From NCBI GenBank assembly GCA_032158295.1, contig CM063246.1, positions 15,163,168 through 15,227,167 on the forward strand: a stretch of DNA of 64,000 nucleotides, written 5' to 3'. This DNA is from Pycnopodia helianthoides. Lineage: Eukaryota > Echinodermata > Asteroidea > Forcipulatida > Asteriidae. The notes under the pieces were generated by a model. The model searched no databases, was not told the DNA's origin, and saw nothing but the letters and a program-made list of their open reading frames with translations. The position numbers and the translations under genes are program-made. This document shows positions 12,203 through 27,200 of the stretch, piece by piece. Positions within the stretch are counted from its first letter, which is position 1, and every line of letters starts with the position of its first letter.

Positions 12203-15200
12203 GTAAGTGGAAATATACCGAGGGAAAAATGTTTGTCTTTCATATTGTTTGCCTTCTATAATGTGGTGTTTACTATAAATGTAATAGACTTAAATTATTG
12301 TTTTTAATTGTTTTGCTCTGTGTCAGTGAATGAAACAAATTGTATGCTTTTTTAAAAGGCGTTGATCTCAGTGTGGCTGTGTTTCAGATGTCCCTCCAAA
12401 TTATGGACCTGTTTTTTTCTTTTCTTTGAGAGGGCAAGGTTATTTTCATTTTGCAAGGGGCACTTTAAAATTGGAAAATCTTAAAGTTAATTGGAAAAAC
12501 TTTTAAATGGGTACCAACGTTAAGATCAGGGCAACAAAAGCCATGGCCTCCAGGCCTGAAATTTGTTCACATTTAACATTTCAGGATAAATTGTCCTTAA
12601 GAATTACTAAGAATTACTAAGGGGCTATTCAGAAGTATCGATTTGTAAACTTTTTGATCCCTTGCTATACGACAGTTAAAGGTTGATAGGCTTCTTGACA
12701 AAACAGGAAGACCACCAACAATAGGGCTAGACGGCTCAGTTGGTCGAGTGCCAGCACGGTCGCAGGCTCAAGTCATGCTCCAGTCAGTTTTTCGTTGTTC
12801 AACCCCAGATTAAAGATGTTGTAGAGACAAAACTTGTTTATTGTTTTTCTTCTGTCTTGTAGCTTGAGCATGAATTCAACTTCCTGGAGATCCACAGCAT
12901 GGAAAGTCTGAAACCACTCCAGGTAAAAAAAAACCCAAGAAATCCGACACGGGTTTGTTTACTTTAAATGTGTCTAATCAAAAACTCAAGAATCAGAATC
13001 ATGGTACATGTATAATAATAATAATAAATAATAAAACAGCATTCATATTGCGCATTATGGATCACAGATTCCTCGATGCACTTTGTATGTCACTACAAGA
13101 AGGTTATTGCTAAAAAAAAGTTTGGTCAAAAGGTCATATCTTGCAAATTTGAAAACATGCAGTTTGCTGTGAGAAAATAAGGTTGTATCTCACTCTGGCA
13201 ACAAGGTCGTATCCCACATTGGCAACAAGGTCGTGTCTCACAATGGCAATGAGGTCGTATCTCACACTGGCAACAAGGTCGTATCCCACATTGGCAACAA
13301 GGTCGTGTCTCTCAAAGGCAACAAGATCGTGTCTCACAATGGCATTGAAGTCGTGTCTCACAATGGCAACAAGGTCGTATCTCACACTGGCAATGAGGTC
13401 GTATCTCACACTGGCAGCAAGGTCGTGTCTCACAATGGCAATGAGGTCGTATCTCACACTGGCAACAAGGTCGTATCCCACATTGGCAACAAGGTCGTGT
13501 CTCTCAAAGGCAACAAGGTCGTGTCTTACAATGGCATTGAAGTCGTGTCTCACAATGGCAACAAGGTCGTATCTCACACTGGCAATGAGGTCGTATCTCA
13601 CACTGGCAACAAGGTCGTATCTCACACTGGCAATGAGGTCGTATCTCACACTGGCAGCAAGGTCGTATCTCACACTGGCAACAAGGTCGTATCTCACAAT
13701 GGCAATAAGTTTATATGCCACAATGGCCTGCCCAGTGATCTCGGTCCAGATGACACGGTTCAGCATGCACGATTGTAGCTCCTCAGTCCTGGCCAAGCCA
13801 TTGTCCACAAAGGAGGGACATCTTCTCCCATGTGAGGCTGTGCCAAATTTGGGCTGCCAGAGAATGGTTGGGCTAGAAGCAAGCTCCAGGTGACGGATGC
13901 AGTGCCCTGCAAGCTTGAGGCGGCACTCACAAGTCTTTTCTGTCACCTTCAGATACGAAGCAAAGATGATCACAACTCTGTTTGTGAGTTGCAAGTAGCC
14001 CATTTTTTAAGACTATTAATAAATGTCTGTTTTGTTTCTGACTTCAGTTGAAGATCTTTGTAAATACAAAGAAGGATAGCTTGAGTAAGACGACATACAG
14101 TTTCTCTACAAGCAAGACAGAGGAGATTGATTGTATTATTGAAACCATAGCCCTGGAGATCAAGAAATGCTTCCCCAATGTCTTCCCTACTGAGTAAGTC
14201 TAGCTTGGGGGTGGTGGGGGGGGGTGGGGGTTGGGGGATTGGGGAGGATAGATCAGACTATCGACCTTAAGATTAGAATATGCTCCTCAAATGTATGAAT
14301 TCTCAATTGAGTAATTACAACTTATGGTTGGGGGGGGATAGATAAAACCATCGACCTGAAGGTCCCCAGTTGGAAAGTATACAAAACCAATGGGAGCTGA
14401 TGCCAAAAGCACACGCAAAAGAGGGAAAGTAGGAGGTCCCCGATTGCAGGTTCTTACACACTTGTCTCTCTCTGTGTGTGTGAGAGAGCATGTCTACTTT
14501 TTAAACCAAGGACTTTAACAAAAGGGATCCGGGTGTTTTGACAGACTGGGGGAGTTCTCGCTTCACTTTCGTGTACAAAACCAACGAGGATGTCACTTTT
14601 AAAAAGTCCAAACAATGGGAAAACAGAGAGAAGTCCTTGATTTACCTGTTAAAAAACATTCAGTTGGGGTTAAAGAAACAATGGGGATGTTGTTTAAAGA
14701 AAATAATAGTCAACAAAATGGCAGTGCAAAAAGAAGTTCCTCGATTTAGAAAACATACTTGAGGATGTTTGGAGGGTGGTTGGGGATGAGGGTGGGGGAG
14801 GTGAGGGGGGTAAGTATATGCTTCCCAAATGACTTCCCAACTACCAAGTAAATCAATCCTTAGCTCAAGCCCTAGAGGTATTCTGACTTGAAGCTTGGCT
14901 GTGTGATGCTGAATCTCTGCAAACTAAGGATTGGGTTACATGTGTAAAGATAATCGCCTTACATAAAAAGAAGAAATGAATTTGATTTCTGTGGAAACAA
15001 GTTTTTTGATGGTTTTGCTGATAAGACTGTTTGTTTTTTTGTAAGAGTCATAATGTTTGAAAAGATCTCTTGCTTGTGTTCTGTTTTCAATTCTTGAGAA
15101 GCAACCTGCTTCCGGAAACCAGTCTTGAAGTAGCCATTGAAGATATCTTGATTTGTCTTGTGCATTACAGAGCAATAATACCCCGAATAACGGCTAAGCC

Positions 15201-18200
15201 AGAGAGCCGTCTGATGAGCCTCAACATGAAGCTAGAAGAGACGTATCCAGAACTGGGGCCTTGTGGTGGCTTCACTCAGATGTACACATGTATGTGTGAT
15301 TTACACCAAGAGTCCTACATGGCTGAAGTAGCGTGGGTGAGTTATAATAAAAATAATAATAATAATGATAATTTCTTCGTCATGTAGCATTTTGCATAAA
15401 ATCTCAAAATGCTGTACAGGAAATCACAACAAAATATACAGTAAACCAGTAAATCATTAACTACAAAATTAGTTAATAATACCCCATAGAGTAAAAGCAC
15501 ACAATGAAGAAGTAAAAACCCACAATCACTAAAACCTCCTTTGACATTTAAAATTGCACTAACACCGTAAAAGTATAGACAACAGTTAAAAAACATTATT
15601 TGAAAATCTGATTATTTATTAAGAATTTTATTTGTTTAACTATTTATTTATTAAACTAATTTAATTAGTCATTATATTATTATGGTTTATTAAAGACATT
15701 CAAATATCGCGGCCAAAGGGGGGAGTTACTCCTGATTTCACAAAAAGTTAAAAGCATGCAAAAATACATAATAAAAAAAAATTAAGAATTTTTCTTGAGT
15801 ATTTTAGTTAAAAAAGGGATGGGGCTGTTTTTATATCTTTGGGTTTGGCAAAGAGGGATAGCAAGTTAGTTGGAGTTCCGAAGATTGTTGGATCTACACG
15901 GAGGGATCCATTCTCTGTACTCTGAGTCTAGAAGGTTTTTACCGAATTTAAGGGAGAGCTGATCTCATCTTACTTTAAGTGTTTCAATTTTCAACTTTGT
16001 TACAAATAAACTGGTAAGAAGTATGACTGCTAAGATCAATAGAGAAAATAGGTTTGAGCGCTTTCTTTTGCAATTTTTTCTAAGTGTTCAATTTATCTGG
16101 GGTTAAACCAGAGCCCAACTTAAAGTAGCTAAGCAAAACAAATTAATACTTACAATAATAAGGTTACCAACCAAAATACCATTTCATGTATGTACCAAAT
16201 GTAACTGGTAATCCTGCTTAGTTTTGCCTTACAGAAAAATATGAAGCAATATTTTCTGCTTAAGTAGCTCTAGGAAATTGGGCCCTGGTACTTTCTAATA
16301 AACGGAACTCCATACTAGGACAGGCCTGTACAGTTGTTATGTTTGTTTTGACTTCCTTATTAAAACAAAAGTCAAATGAAATAAATGAAGAAACAATTTA
16401 ATGAAATGCAAATGTCAACGAGGAAGTTTGGGGGTGAAAAAAAACACTCCAAAAACTCAAGGCAACCATAAAATAACATCACAACCACAAAATGTCATGT
16501 GCTGCCCTATTGAGTAAGTAAATGTACATGTACATGTATGTAGGTGTTTATTTACACAGACTGATTCAGATGAATACACCCAAACCAAACAGTGCACTCA
16601 TTATAGTGTCCACCATATGTAGCCAACCATACCAGAAACACCAGTGCAAACACCTGCTCTTAACACTGGGTTCTTTCACATGCATTACACAACACACAGG
16701 ACTTGAGCTTTACTGTCCATCCAAAGGATGAAGCAATTAGGGTGAAAAGTGTCGTGCTTTAAGGACACAAGTGTTCAGACCGGGACTTGAACCCACACTC
16801 TGCTGATCAGAAACACCAGAGCTTGAGTCCGGTGCGCTTGACCGCTCGGCCGCGACCCACCACTGTCATAAAAGTAAACTGTGAATATCTATCAGCACGT
16901 CATCCTTTTTTAAGACAAAGTACTGGATTGGTTATTATTGAAAACTAAATTTAAACCTCACTTCACTGGTTACAGAGTTCAAACCAGTACCAATCCACCA
17001 GAAAAATATTTGAATTTGAAGATTAAGTGAAATTCCATTGCTTAATTCGATTGATGTATATGAATTAAGCCTGCTCGAAATTCCTTTTCAAACTAAAATT
17101 TTTGGAGGGTGGAGACCAAGTTTGATGAAATTTTTGCAGATGGTTGTTTGGTAAGTTTATTGCAAACTAAATGATGGAAATGAATTTATTCTTCCAAAAA
17201 ACTATTTGTTTTGGCTTAACTCACCTGTTGTGGTTTTCAATAAAAACACTTCTAGCTTTTGATATTTTGTTCAGTTTTTATTTTCAAAAGCTGGTTTGAT
17301 TTGTGTTGACGTATGCACTCATCACAGCAACAATTGTCACGACAATCGATTATTCTACCCTTTTTATAACTTATGCTTTTTTTCCTTTGTAGTTATGCAT
17401 TAGGATGTTGTAAATGTACATGTAACATTCCTTTATATAATCCGTAATATAATCAACAGAAATAAGTTTACATTTAAAAATCTGAATGCTTATTTTTTAT
17501 CAACTTGATACAAGCGCCAAATATTCTGAGAAATATGCCGGGGAATACTAGACCAAGTCGCCACTCAATAACCTTTTCTCATTTGCTTTGATTTTGTCAA
17601 ATCAAAATAAGCATGTTTCTTCTTTTACTAGAGACCATTCATTTCTGTATAATCATCACCATACACCCAGACATGGTTTTATTGTTGATTTTTTACCACA
17701 TTTTTTTTTCATGTGAAAGTGTCTGAAAAAATAATATAAAACTGAAGTTTGGTTTGGTTATAGAAACATAGATACTAGTTAAAAAGGAAAACACCTCAAA
17801 ATGTTAATTCAGGAGGTGACCTTTACTTTGACCTTTTTGGTTGAATGGACGTATATCAGATCTTGCCGGTCGTTTGCAGCCACTATGGACAATTTATTAC
17901 AAGCCGTTTCGGCTGCTGTGATCTCTGAAGGGTTAAGACCGTGCAAAAGGTTTTTGTGTTTTTCTGAAATCTTTATATTTGATGAATTTTCCACTGTTTG
18001 GTTTTCTTGGTGTATACATGTATTGAAGACTAAAAGATGGGAATAAATTTACACCCAGAAACCAATGATAATGGCATATCAATCAAGTTTAACAAAACAA
18101 AATTATACTCCAGTTTATATAAATCAGCAACGTTTTTATCTTTGGTTTAAATTACAGCACAGGTTTAATTTGATGAACTCAAAAGATTGGATTACAAATT

Positions 18201-21200
18201 CTGATCCATTAAACTGTTGCTGTGCTGCAGAGATTGAAGGTTGTAAACTGGTTTATATCAACACACTTGAGTCACTTCCTTCTATATTGGTCTGCCTTCC
18301 TACTCGGTCCTGATTTGACCCCTAATCTTTTTTTAAAGGTGGTACACACCTTTAGCAAGAGGCCTCGAATTACATGGAGGCTACAGTGGCTATGGTCTCT
18401 TTTGCCCCTCCCCTTGGCCTTGGTGCCCCTTTCAAAAGTTTCCCATAGACTTTAAGATTTTCCAATGGAACTGCCCTTTGCAAAATGAAAATGGCCTTGC
18501 CCTCTCAAGAATGAAATTCTAGGCCTGGATATTTGTCGGTACATTTGGTAATTTTGATCATGCAGTGTGTATAAGATGTTAACTTGAGAAAGTATGAGCC
18601 AATTTCATTCTGCCTCTGTCCAACATGGAATCCAATGATATATTGGTATGTTTCAATGTTAATGGGATAACCAATTGATTGCCTTACTTGAGGCAAACAG
18701 CATATTAATTATCCTCAAGGCAGTAATGATATCAGTTGATTGATGCCCCATGTACATGATGTACAATCCCATCCATAGTGAATGATGCCATTTCCTAAGC
18801 ACTGTACCTTCCCAAGTACTGTACTTTGCCAAGTACTGCACTTTGCCAAGTACAGCACTTTGCCAAGTACAGTACCTTCCCAAGTACTGTACCTTCCCAA
18901 GTACTGTACCTTCCCAAGTACTGCACTTTCCCAAGTACTGCACTTTCCCAAGTATTGTACCTTCCCAAGTACTGTACCTTCCCAAGTATTGTACCTTCCC
19001 AAGTACTGTACCTTCCCAAGTACTGTACCTTCCCAAGTACTGCACTTTGCCAAGTACAGCACTTTGCCAAGTACAGTACCTTCCCAAGTACTGTACCTTC
19101 CCCAAGTACTGTACCTTCCCAAGTACTGCAACTTCCCAAGTACTGCAAGATTTCCCAAGTATTGTACCTCCAGTACTGTACCCTATTCCCCAAGTATTGT
19201 ACCTTCCCAAGTATTGTACCTTCCCAAGTATTGTACCTTCCCATACGACTAGTATTGTACCTTCCCAAGTGACCCTGTACCTCTCTAAGTACTGCTTAGT
19301 ACACATCGGTGTAAAGGTAAACTACAAATAATATGATAAATGGTTAGAAAGGCAAATTAAAATTAGAAAACATAAACAAGCCTGAAAACAGGCAAAATCT
19401 GATTATTTGTAACAAGTCTAAAACTGAAAGAGGAAAAAACCAAAACCAACCCCTTTCAATTATATTATCTACCTTAGCAAGGCACTTTTTATTATATTGC
19501 AACCCTCTAGCAATGATTGTATAGCCCAGTTACTGTTTTCAAGGAAAAGACAAGTGTATTAGTAAATAGTGATTATTATTAAACAGTGTAAGGTAATGAT
19601 ATTTACATAGATGAGTGAAACACAATCTACATACACAAGTACATGAATCCGGAGTTGTTTTTTTTTGTCGTCATGTTGGATTATAAAATAAAAAGGGGGG
19701 ACTTCCCCATTCATTGTTGGATTCAGTGTTTGCTGATGCTGTGCAATGGATTTCCGTTCTTTATGAAGCTGTGTTCCTGAGGGTAATAATGGTTGTTAGA
19801 GTGGTCGAGTAACTCCATTGAGGAAATACGTTAACTTTTCATAGATGCATAATGCCGTAACTAAAGGAGTCACAGGGGGCATGTACGCCCTACTTCAGGG
19901 CTCGAATTTGGGGGGGGGGGGAAATCCACAAGACCACAGGACTTGTATCTCAAAATGTTTACTGGAGTAGAAATAATTTGACAAGACCAGATTCAAACTG
20001 AGAAAAGACTTCCTTGCATAGTTTAACTTGCATTTAATTGAACAAGCACTAAGACATATAAGAGAAGATTTACCTATTTGTCTTTTAGGGTATTAGGCCT
20101 TACTATATTTCTAATCATTACTCAAAGTCAACATTTGAACATAATTTGTTTCTGTTCCCAAGATATTATAGAGTGAGTTACATAATTGTTATTGAATTGA
20201 AAACACAAGACCGCCGGACTTGTCTGGTCATGAGTTTACTGGCCCAGTACTAAAATCACTGGCCTCGGGCCTGCGGTCCAGTGTCAAATTCGAGCCCTGT
20301 ACTTGATGTTTGTGGTCCCCCCCCAGTGGCCCCCCCCCCCATTTGAAATCTGGACTCTTGAGAGTAACAATTACCAAAGTAAAGTGTTACATTTGAAAAG
20401 CTTTCATGTGATTATTTCAATGTTTTTAAAACTATTTTTTTCCCATTCACACGCAGACAATGTATTGCTTTTAAACTCACATGAGATTATCTTAGTAAAA
20501 AAAATTGTAAATGGCTTAACAAGAGTGCTGAAAAGAGGCTTGTTTAAAGAGAGATGCAAACTGAAAGTAAAGTTATAACTAACCAGATGTGTCCCCTAGA
20601 AAAAATGTGCAGCCCTTTAATACTACCCTAGTTTCGGCACTGGATGCATAGTGTTTATTTTCTGTCGAAATTCCCCCAAAATGTCTCCCTTTTTAAAACT
20701 AATTGTTACTGAAATCTGACACACTTTGGTCTCGTTTAAAGGAAGTTTAGAGGCATAAAAACAATTAGTAACCATCCAAAAATAGTTTTAATGTGCAAGG
20801 AGTACATCATATGACATGAAATACAATAAAGTGAACCACATTAGCAGTTTTTACAATGGTTGTACATGGAGTACATGAAACCACCAAAACAGTGATTCAA
20901 CATGAACATGGACATGCAGGCTCATACTGAAAATGGTTTGAGTTGATGCATTCTTCATGGTTTCTCATTTTCTTCATGTAAACCATGCTAAAATTTCCAT
21001 CAAAAAATGGACAGACAATGCTACCTGCCTTTCCCGTCCATTTTTTTGATTGAAATTTGAGAGGAATTGAACCAGTGTAATTCAAATTGTTTGCAGTGCA
21101 AGCCTGCATGTCCATTCACATGATGAAACACTTCTTGTTTCAGTTCAGGTGCTTCAAAAGAAATTACAACCATTAGAAAAAACTGCCAACGTGTCGGTAG

Positions 21201-24200
21201 AAAAGTGACCACTCTTGGTTGTGTTGAACTGTCATCTGCTTTATTTGTTGGCTCACTCTGGATGGAATAGAAGTATACATTTTGAACCTTTAGTTTTATA
21301 TTTGGATTGACTCGCCATATTGGTTTTTTCCTTTTTATTTTGTATATAATAATAATAATATATAGTCTTATATAGCGCATGCATGTCTATCAGTGAGTTA
21401 CTCAAGAACATTTAAAGAAAAGTTTTTGAATTTTGTTAAATATTAGACCGATTTATGTAGCACCTTATTAGGGTTTCCAAGGTGCTGCGGCGCATTCAGC
21501 AGCCACTGCCAGAAACACAGAGGCGAACCCCTTCTCTTAGCGATGAGAGTAAATGGGTTCTTTTACGTTCATTACACAACACACAGGACCAACGGCTTTA
21601 CGTCCCATCTGACGAAGCAATAATGGTTAAGTGTCTTGCTTAGGGACACAAGAGTGTCACGACCGGGACTCGAACCCACACTCTGCTGATCAGAAACACC
21701 AGAGCTCTTATCCGCTCGGCCACGACACACCAATACAGTACATTGAACATGTACAGTAAAAGAAAAAAACACATTCCACAAGAATATTAAACTTTTAAAC
21801 AACCATTTTTTATTTCAATGACAATGGCTCTTTTCGTAGCCAACACTCCTCCCATAAGAACTTTACCATTATGTTGTACCCTCAAGTCTACTTGTAATAG
21901 TTATCTCATAAATTATTCATTTTCTTGTAGGATGTGGATACAATCTACTTGTCCCATGACTCCAAAGAGTTATGCCTCAATGATTTTGATCATTTGTCAA
22001 ACAGGTAAGTCTTGAAGTACATATAATAATCACTCGGCTGATTCCCTCTACCCACCTCCCCCTCGATCTGCCTCCTTCCTGATTACTAATTTCTCTGTTT
22101 TTTCCCACCATCATGGCTCAATATCAGACTCAATATGCTAACCACAACAAAATTATGCTTATCAGAAAAAAAGTTACCACCCAAAATACACTGTCCCATG
22201 TACCATTTGTGACAGGTATGCTGCTCATTTCTGCTAAGCAGGAAATTGGTAAGCAATATGAAATTGAACCCTGCTCTCTACTCCTTGCTTTTCACTCCTT
22301 TTCCACTTGACTGTTTCTGTTACACTAATATGTTGTGTGGCCGTAGAGACATTGAATAAGACTCTGCTAGGGACAAAACATGAGGCCATCAGCAGTTTTT
22401 CAAACACTCAGTTTGTGGACAAAAACCCATTGAAATATGTCTTTCACTTTTGTTAATTGAGAAAAGAAGAAGATCATTAAAAAATAAACGTAAATTGTTT
22501 GAAATGTAGACGAACAATTCAGAGCATGCATAACATCACAATAATATTCAATAGTTTCAGTTTAAAACAAAAGTGGTTTTTTGACAACTGTTTGAAAAAC
22601 ACTACTCACACTACCAGTGTGTGTCCATCTTTTATAGCAGCTGTCCTGCATATTTCTGGCCAAATAGTTCTGAGTCTCATTTAACAGAGCTGGGAGCAAT
22701 CTCAACATAATTTAGGATTGTATCTTAATTGTTAAGCAGAATGTGATGTCTCCAGTGGCCAATTTTGTAAAGGCTGCAAGCAGATGCTTTCTGCTTACGC
22801 AACGGCCATTGGCACAGTCTCTATTTCCTAACCACTGTTTACCATCATTAAAGCAAAATGCAAGATAACGTGCTGATGGTTCTTAGAAAAGTAGATGAAC
22901 GATGCAATAGTGTAAATCCATTTTGAACAAGGAACTGTGCTGTAAAATCATCTTAATCATTTATGAAATAAACTTTTTCTGCTATAGACGTAAATCGGTC
23001 ATCTTTACGGGCAATTGGGAACACACAGTCCTGCGTGCAGCAAGCGCGTATTTTACAACACTCATTGCATGATAGGTTAGTGAACAATGTGGCTGTGTTA
23101 ATAATTTGAGTGCTTGGTGCACCTGCAAGCCAAAATGCAATTTGGTGCTATTGGGAACTATCTATAGTAGCACATAAAAAATGTGCTTACCGATACATCT
23201 TTAAGCTTTATTAAGGTTTGCACAGGCTAGTCAACCACACAGCAGACGGGAAAATATAAAAGGGGGAAATATTGGTGCAGGGACTGCATTGGACTGACAA
23301 TTATTTAAGAGTAATTGACATAATATTTGATGTTTTCAACATTGTGTTTTACACCCAGGGATCTTGTGCCTATCATCGCAGCGTTAATTCATAACAACTG
23401 GTTCACCAAGCTGTCTTTCAGAAATGCCTCCAAGCTGGTGAGTTACAGAAACTAAACAAAAATTGCCAAAAAAATTAAAATAATAATAATATAAGCTTTA
23501 TATACAGATGAATGCTTTGTCACTGAGGATTTTCAATGGACCATCATTTGAAAATAAAAATTATAACGACATACGAAACTAAAAAAAAATCATCCAACTG
23601 ATTGAAAACACAATTAAAAGAAGAACTAAAAACCCATTGAGAGTAGAGTGACTGTACTGTAATACAAAACATTCCCAACCAAACGATGAGGAAACTCCCA
23701 AGCCACTCTTTAACTCTTAGCATGAGGTCAGGCCAACCAATCTTATAAAAAACCAAAAGAACAAATAATCTTGGGGCTTTTTTCCGAACCTCGGCTTAGG
23801 CTCCGACTTGAGGCTCTGTTTGATGTTGGAAACACCATACAAAATGTACGATGCTGGAGCTGGAGACCAGCTCCTCGCACTGTTATTTCCTAAATAATAA
23901 TAGGGGAATAAAACGACAAGGTCTTAACTGGCAGGGTTGTGGCCATCCGATTAAGGACCAAGTCGAAGGACAGATCCTTTATCGCACGGCCACGACCCTG
24001 CAAGGTTTTAAACAGCCGAGTCACTACTCTTTTCTTCCCATTCATAAGTGCCCTTTTTGTTAAAAAGCATAATAGTGTTGGAAAATCTTTTAAAACAACT
24101 TTACTGTTAATTTTCAACTTCTGTCATGCCCTCGGGCTCCGTTTTGCAAAGGAGTCAATATGCATGCCACGCTCAACGGTTGTGCGTACACGCGCATACT

Positions 24201-27200
24201 AACAGATTTTAGAGTGAACACCAGTATGTATTGATTGCGTTTTGCGTAAATTAGCACCTGCATAACCTTGCGCGTCACCGTGTTTATATCGCACATTTAA
24301 ACACTGCCATGTGATCTCCTCTCGACTAATCAGAATGGATAAACTGTCCCGGGTATTTATGAATGCTGTTTGTAAGGTCATAAGACACTTCAAGGTTTTT
24401 AGACAGTTGATATATTGTTAATTTGTAAATCTACAGAGTAGTGACGCTGCACGGGAGATTAACAAAGTGCTACAGAAATCCTCATATCTGGAGCAACTAA
24501 TCCTGGAGAATGTCGGACTGAAAGGGTATGTAGTTTAAAGAGAGCCACATTAGTAGTTGGCCAATGATCTTTATCTTTACCGACTTTACCATCTTCACAG
24601 GCAACTTGGGTTTGGACTTTGAGTTGCGTCAAGCATTCTTATGTTTCTACTCGGCCAAGTGGTTCACAGAACAATCATGCCAGGGATTTGAAGAGAATCT
24701 TGCGTGCCTTAAACACTAATTGCATCATTGTGCGCTCAAAAAATAATTGTCAGGCTTGTGTCATTGTACTGATGGCCAACTTTCACTATGTATCTGTAGA
24801 CTAATTGTACTGGAGTCAAGCAAGTACAGTCTGTCCATGGACTGCCATTTTGAGAGTCAAACTACATGTAAAGGTATGGCGCAGGTCTCACTACGCACGT
24901 GCTGCCTAAAATGTGCACTGCACAGGAACATATAAAGGATCTGACTCCTAAATGGCAAAGGCAATCATGGGTGATCACACCAGGGCCAATTTTATAGAGC
25001 TGCTTAAGCACAACAAATAGCTAAGCACAAAAAAATTATGCTTTCCAGAATAAGTTTTCCAGCCAGACTACCATGTGTGCGTTTTCGCGGTCGTCCCGGC
25101 CATCGATCAATCACTTGGCAATGACCGAAACAGTTATTGGTTACGGCCAGGTCACAAGTACAATTTGCGACTGGTATCATGCTCTTTTCTGCTTAGCAGA
25201 AAATTAATAAGCAATATTTTCTGCTTAAGCAGCTCTATGTAATTTGGCTCAGGTGAATTGGGCTGTAGACCACGTTACTCATGACAGCACATATAAGAGC
25301 CACAGAGCCTAGACTCCCTGCAGACGCATCTTCTAGACGGTTAAATGGAAGCAATCATCAAACCTTACATCTTATGGAGATAGCAGAGTTCTATTTTCAA
25401 AAACATTTGGTATGAAGAAAGGCCACATCTCAAAACTTGCTGAGCTTTTACAACACTTGAACTTCCGTTAAGATTACACATAAAATACAAAATAGCAAAT
25501 ATTCCTACTTAAACAGTGTAAGAGCGTACCCTGGAATGATTGCACGTAGTCACTCTTATTTTGTAAACAAGGTGGCAGGGTCGATAGATTTGTGATTCTT
25601 TAAGGGAATGTGTTATTTTATTCTAGTCTGCTACATGTACATGTACCTATCAATATAAATTAATGACAGTGATCTGCTGTCCATTGCACAAAGTGGTTTG
25701 TGAAATTGGATTTGTGTTAGGTGATTTAGGGATTAGCCTTTAATCTCGATTTCAATCCCGCCTCTGACTAGAAAATCAAATGTGGATTGGGTTTTTCAAT
25801 CCATATCCACTTCCATGTGTTTTTCCCTATTTGAGTTTGCCTCTTACATGTAAAACTGAAAATTTTTCATGTGTATCTCAAAGCCATAAATAAATAACAA
25901 CAAAGTCAGAAGTATAAATCAAATCTGCAACTATTGTTGGTTAAACTTGATATTTCAGGTCCTTCACACAGGATATGTGCACGGCAGTGCTTTCCAACCA
26001 GAACACCTCCCTGCGACACATCAACCTGTCCAATAACTCCCTTGATGATAGAGGTATTAAATACCTGGCCAGTTTACTCCACAAGCTACCCAATGGTCTA
26101 GTGGAGCTCAATCTGGCACGTACAGGCCTAACAGCGGAAGGTAGGGAAGATACAGAAATGGGCCAAGACTAACTGATTTACTGTCAGCTTTTTCCTTTTG
26201 GGAGGTAGTTGAGGAACGCAAAATAACATATACACAAAAATAGGATGTTTTGGTTGAATGCTTAGATTCAATTTTACAAATCGCACTGTCATAAATAAAA
26301 CCAAGTAATAAACCACCAGGGAAACTTTCTGGGTAAATATAAATCAATTTTTGGTTGAACAAAGAAACATTGACTAGAGTGAGAGTTGAACCTGCGATCT
26401 CCGGGTTTACTAACTATCTCTTTGTTAATATCTTTGTTTGGGGGTGACAATTTAACAAAAATTAAACCTTCAGCTTTGTCAAAAACTAATGAAATAGAAT
26501 ATTAAAATGGCATTGGATTTCATTATAATAGTGCTGGTTTGTTATTATTGTTACTGTTTGCCCTTCAGGTTTAGTGAAGCAAACGTTGTTACAGATTAAA
26601 AAAAACACACCTTATAATCCATTTGTCTACAAATGAATAGTGAATTAGGATTTGAAAACAGGCGATTTTTAAATATTTAAATACATATTTAAAAAGTTGG
26701 GCGCAGTTTTAACTTTGGCAAAAAGCTTATTGTGAATTAATGGTGTCGGATTTGATGAAGCAAATGTAGGCTCTCTTGAGTACAGTGGGTGAGTGTTCGA
26801 TTACTCAAATTTGAAAAGTAGTGTATGCTCTCTTGAGTACAATGGCTGAATGTTCTATTACTTTCATTTTTAGGAACACTTCACCTTGGCAAGGCACTTG
26901 TTGACAACAACTTCATGTCCATATCCTTGGTCAAGCTTGATGTATCTGGCAACCCCTTCAAAGATGGCGACATAAGTGTAAGTATCTTCACATTTTTCTG
27001 AAACAGTCCACTTTGAAACTAAGTGATGTTGAAAAAATAAACAGACCCAAAAAAGGAATATTTTTAAACGAATGGATGAGCCTTTGGTGTTGGGTCCAGC
27101 AGCAGTGAAGTGCAGGCAGAGGTAGTGATCTTGCAATAGCCACTGTCAAATCTTTCAATTTGGATCTGGTAAATTATTATTTTTTAAAGTTCTGGTAATG

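Noticed and set aside
13165..13735. CRISPR-like regular repeats
   Set aside because: Units are contiguous without unique spacers in an animal genome; it is a minisatellite.
18659..19331. Six overlapping frames of 147-215 codons
   Set aside because: Pure translations of the 17-bp minisatellite in different frames.
26053..26058. Internal splice donor GGTATT in exon 8
   Set aside because: The following codons encode a conserved leucine-rich repeat, so the exon continues to 26140.
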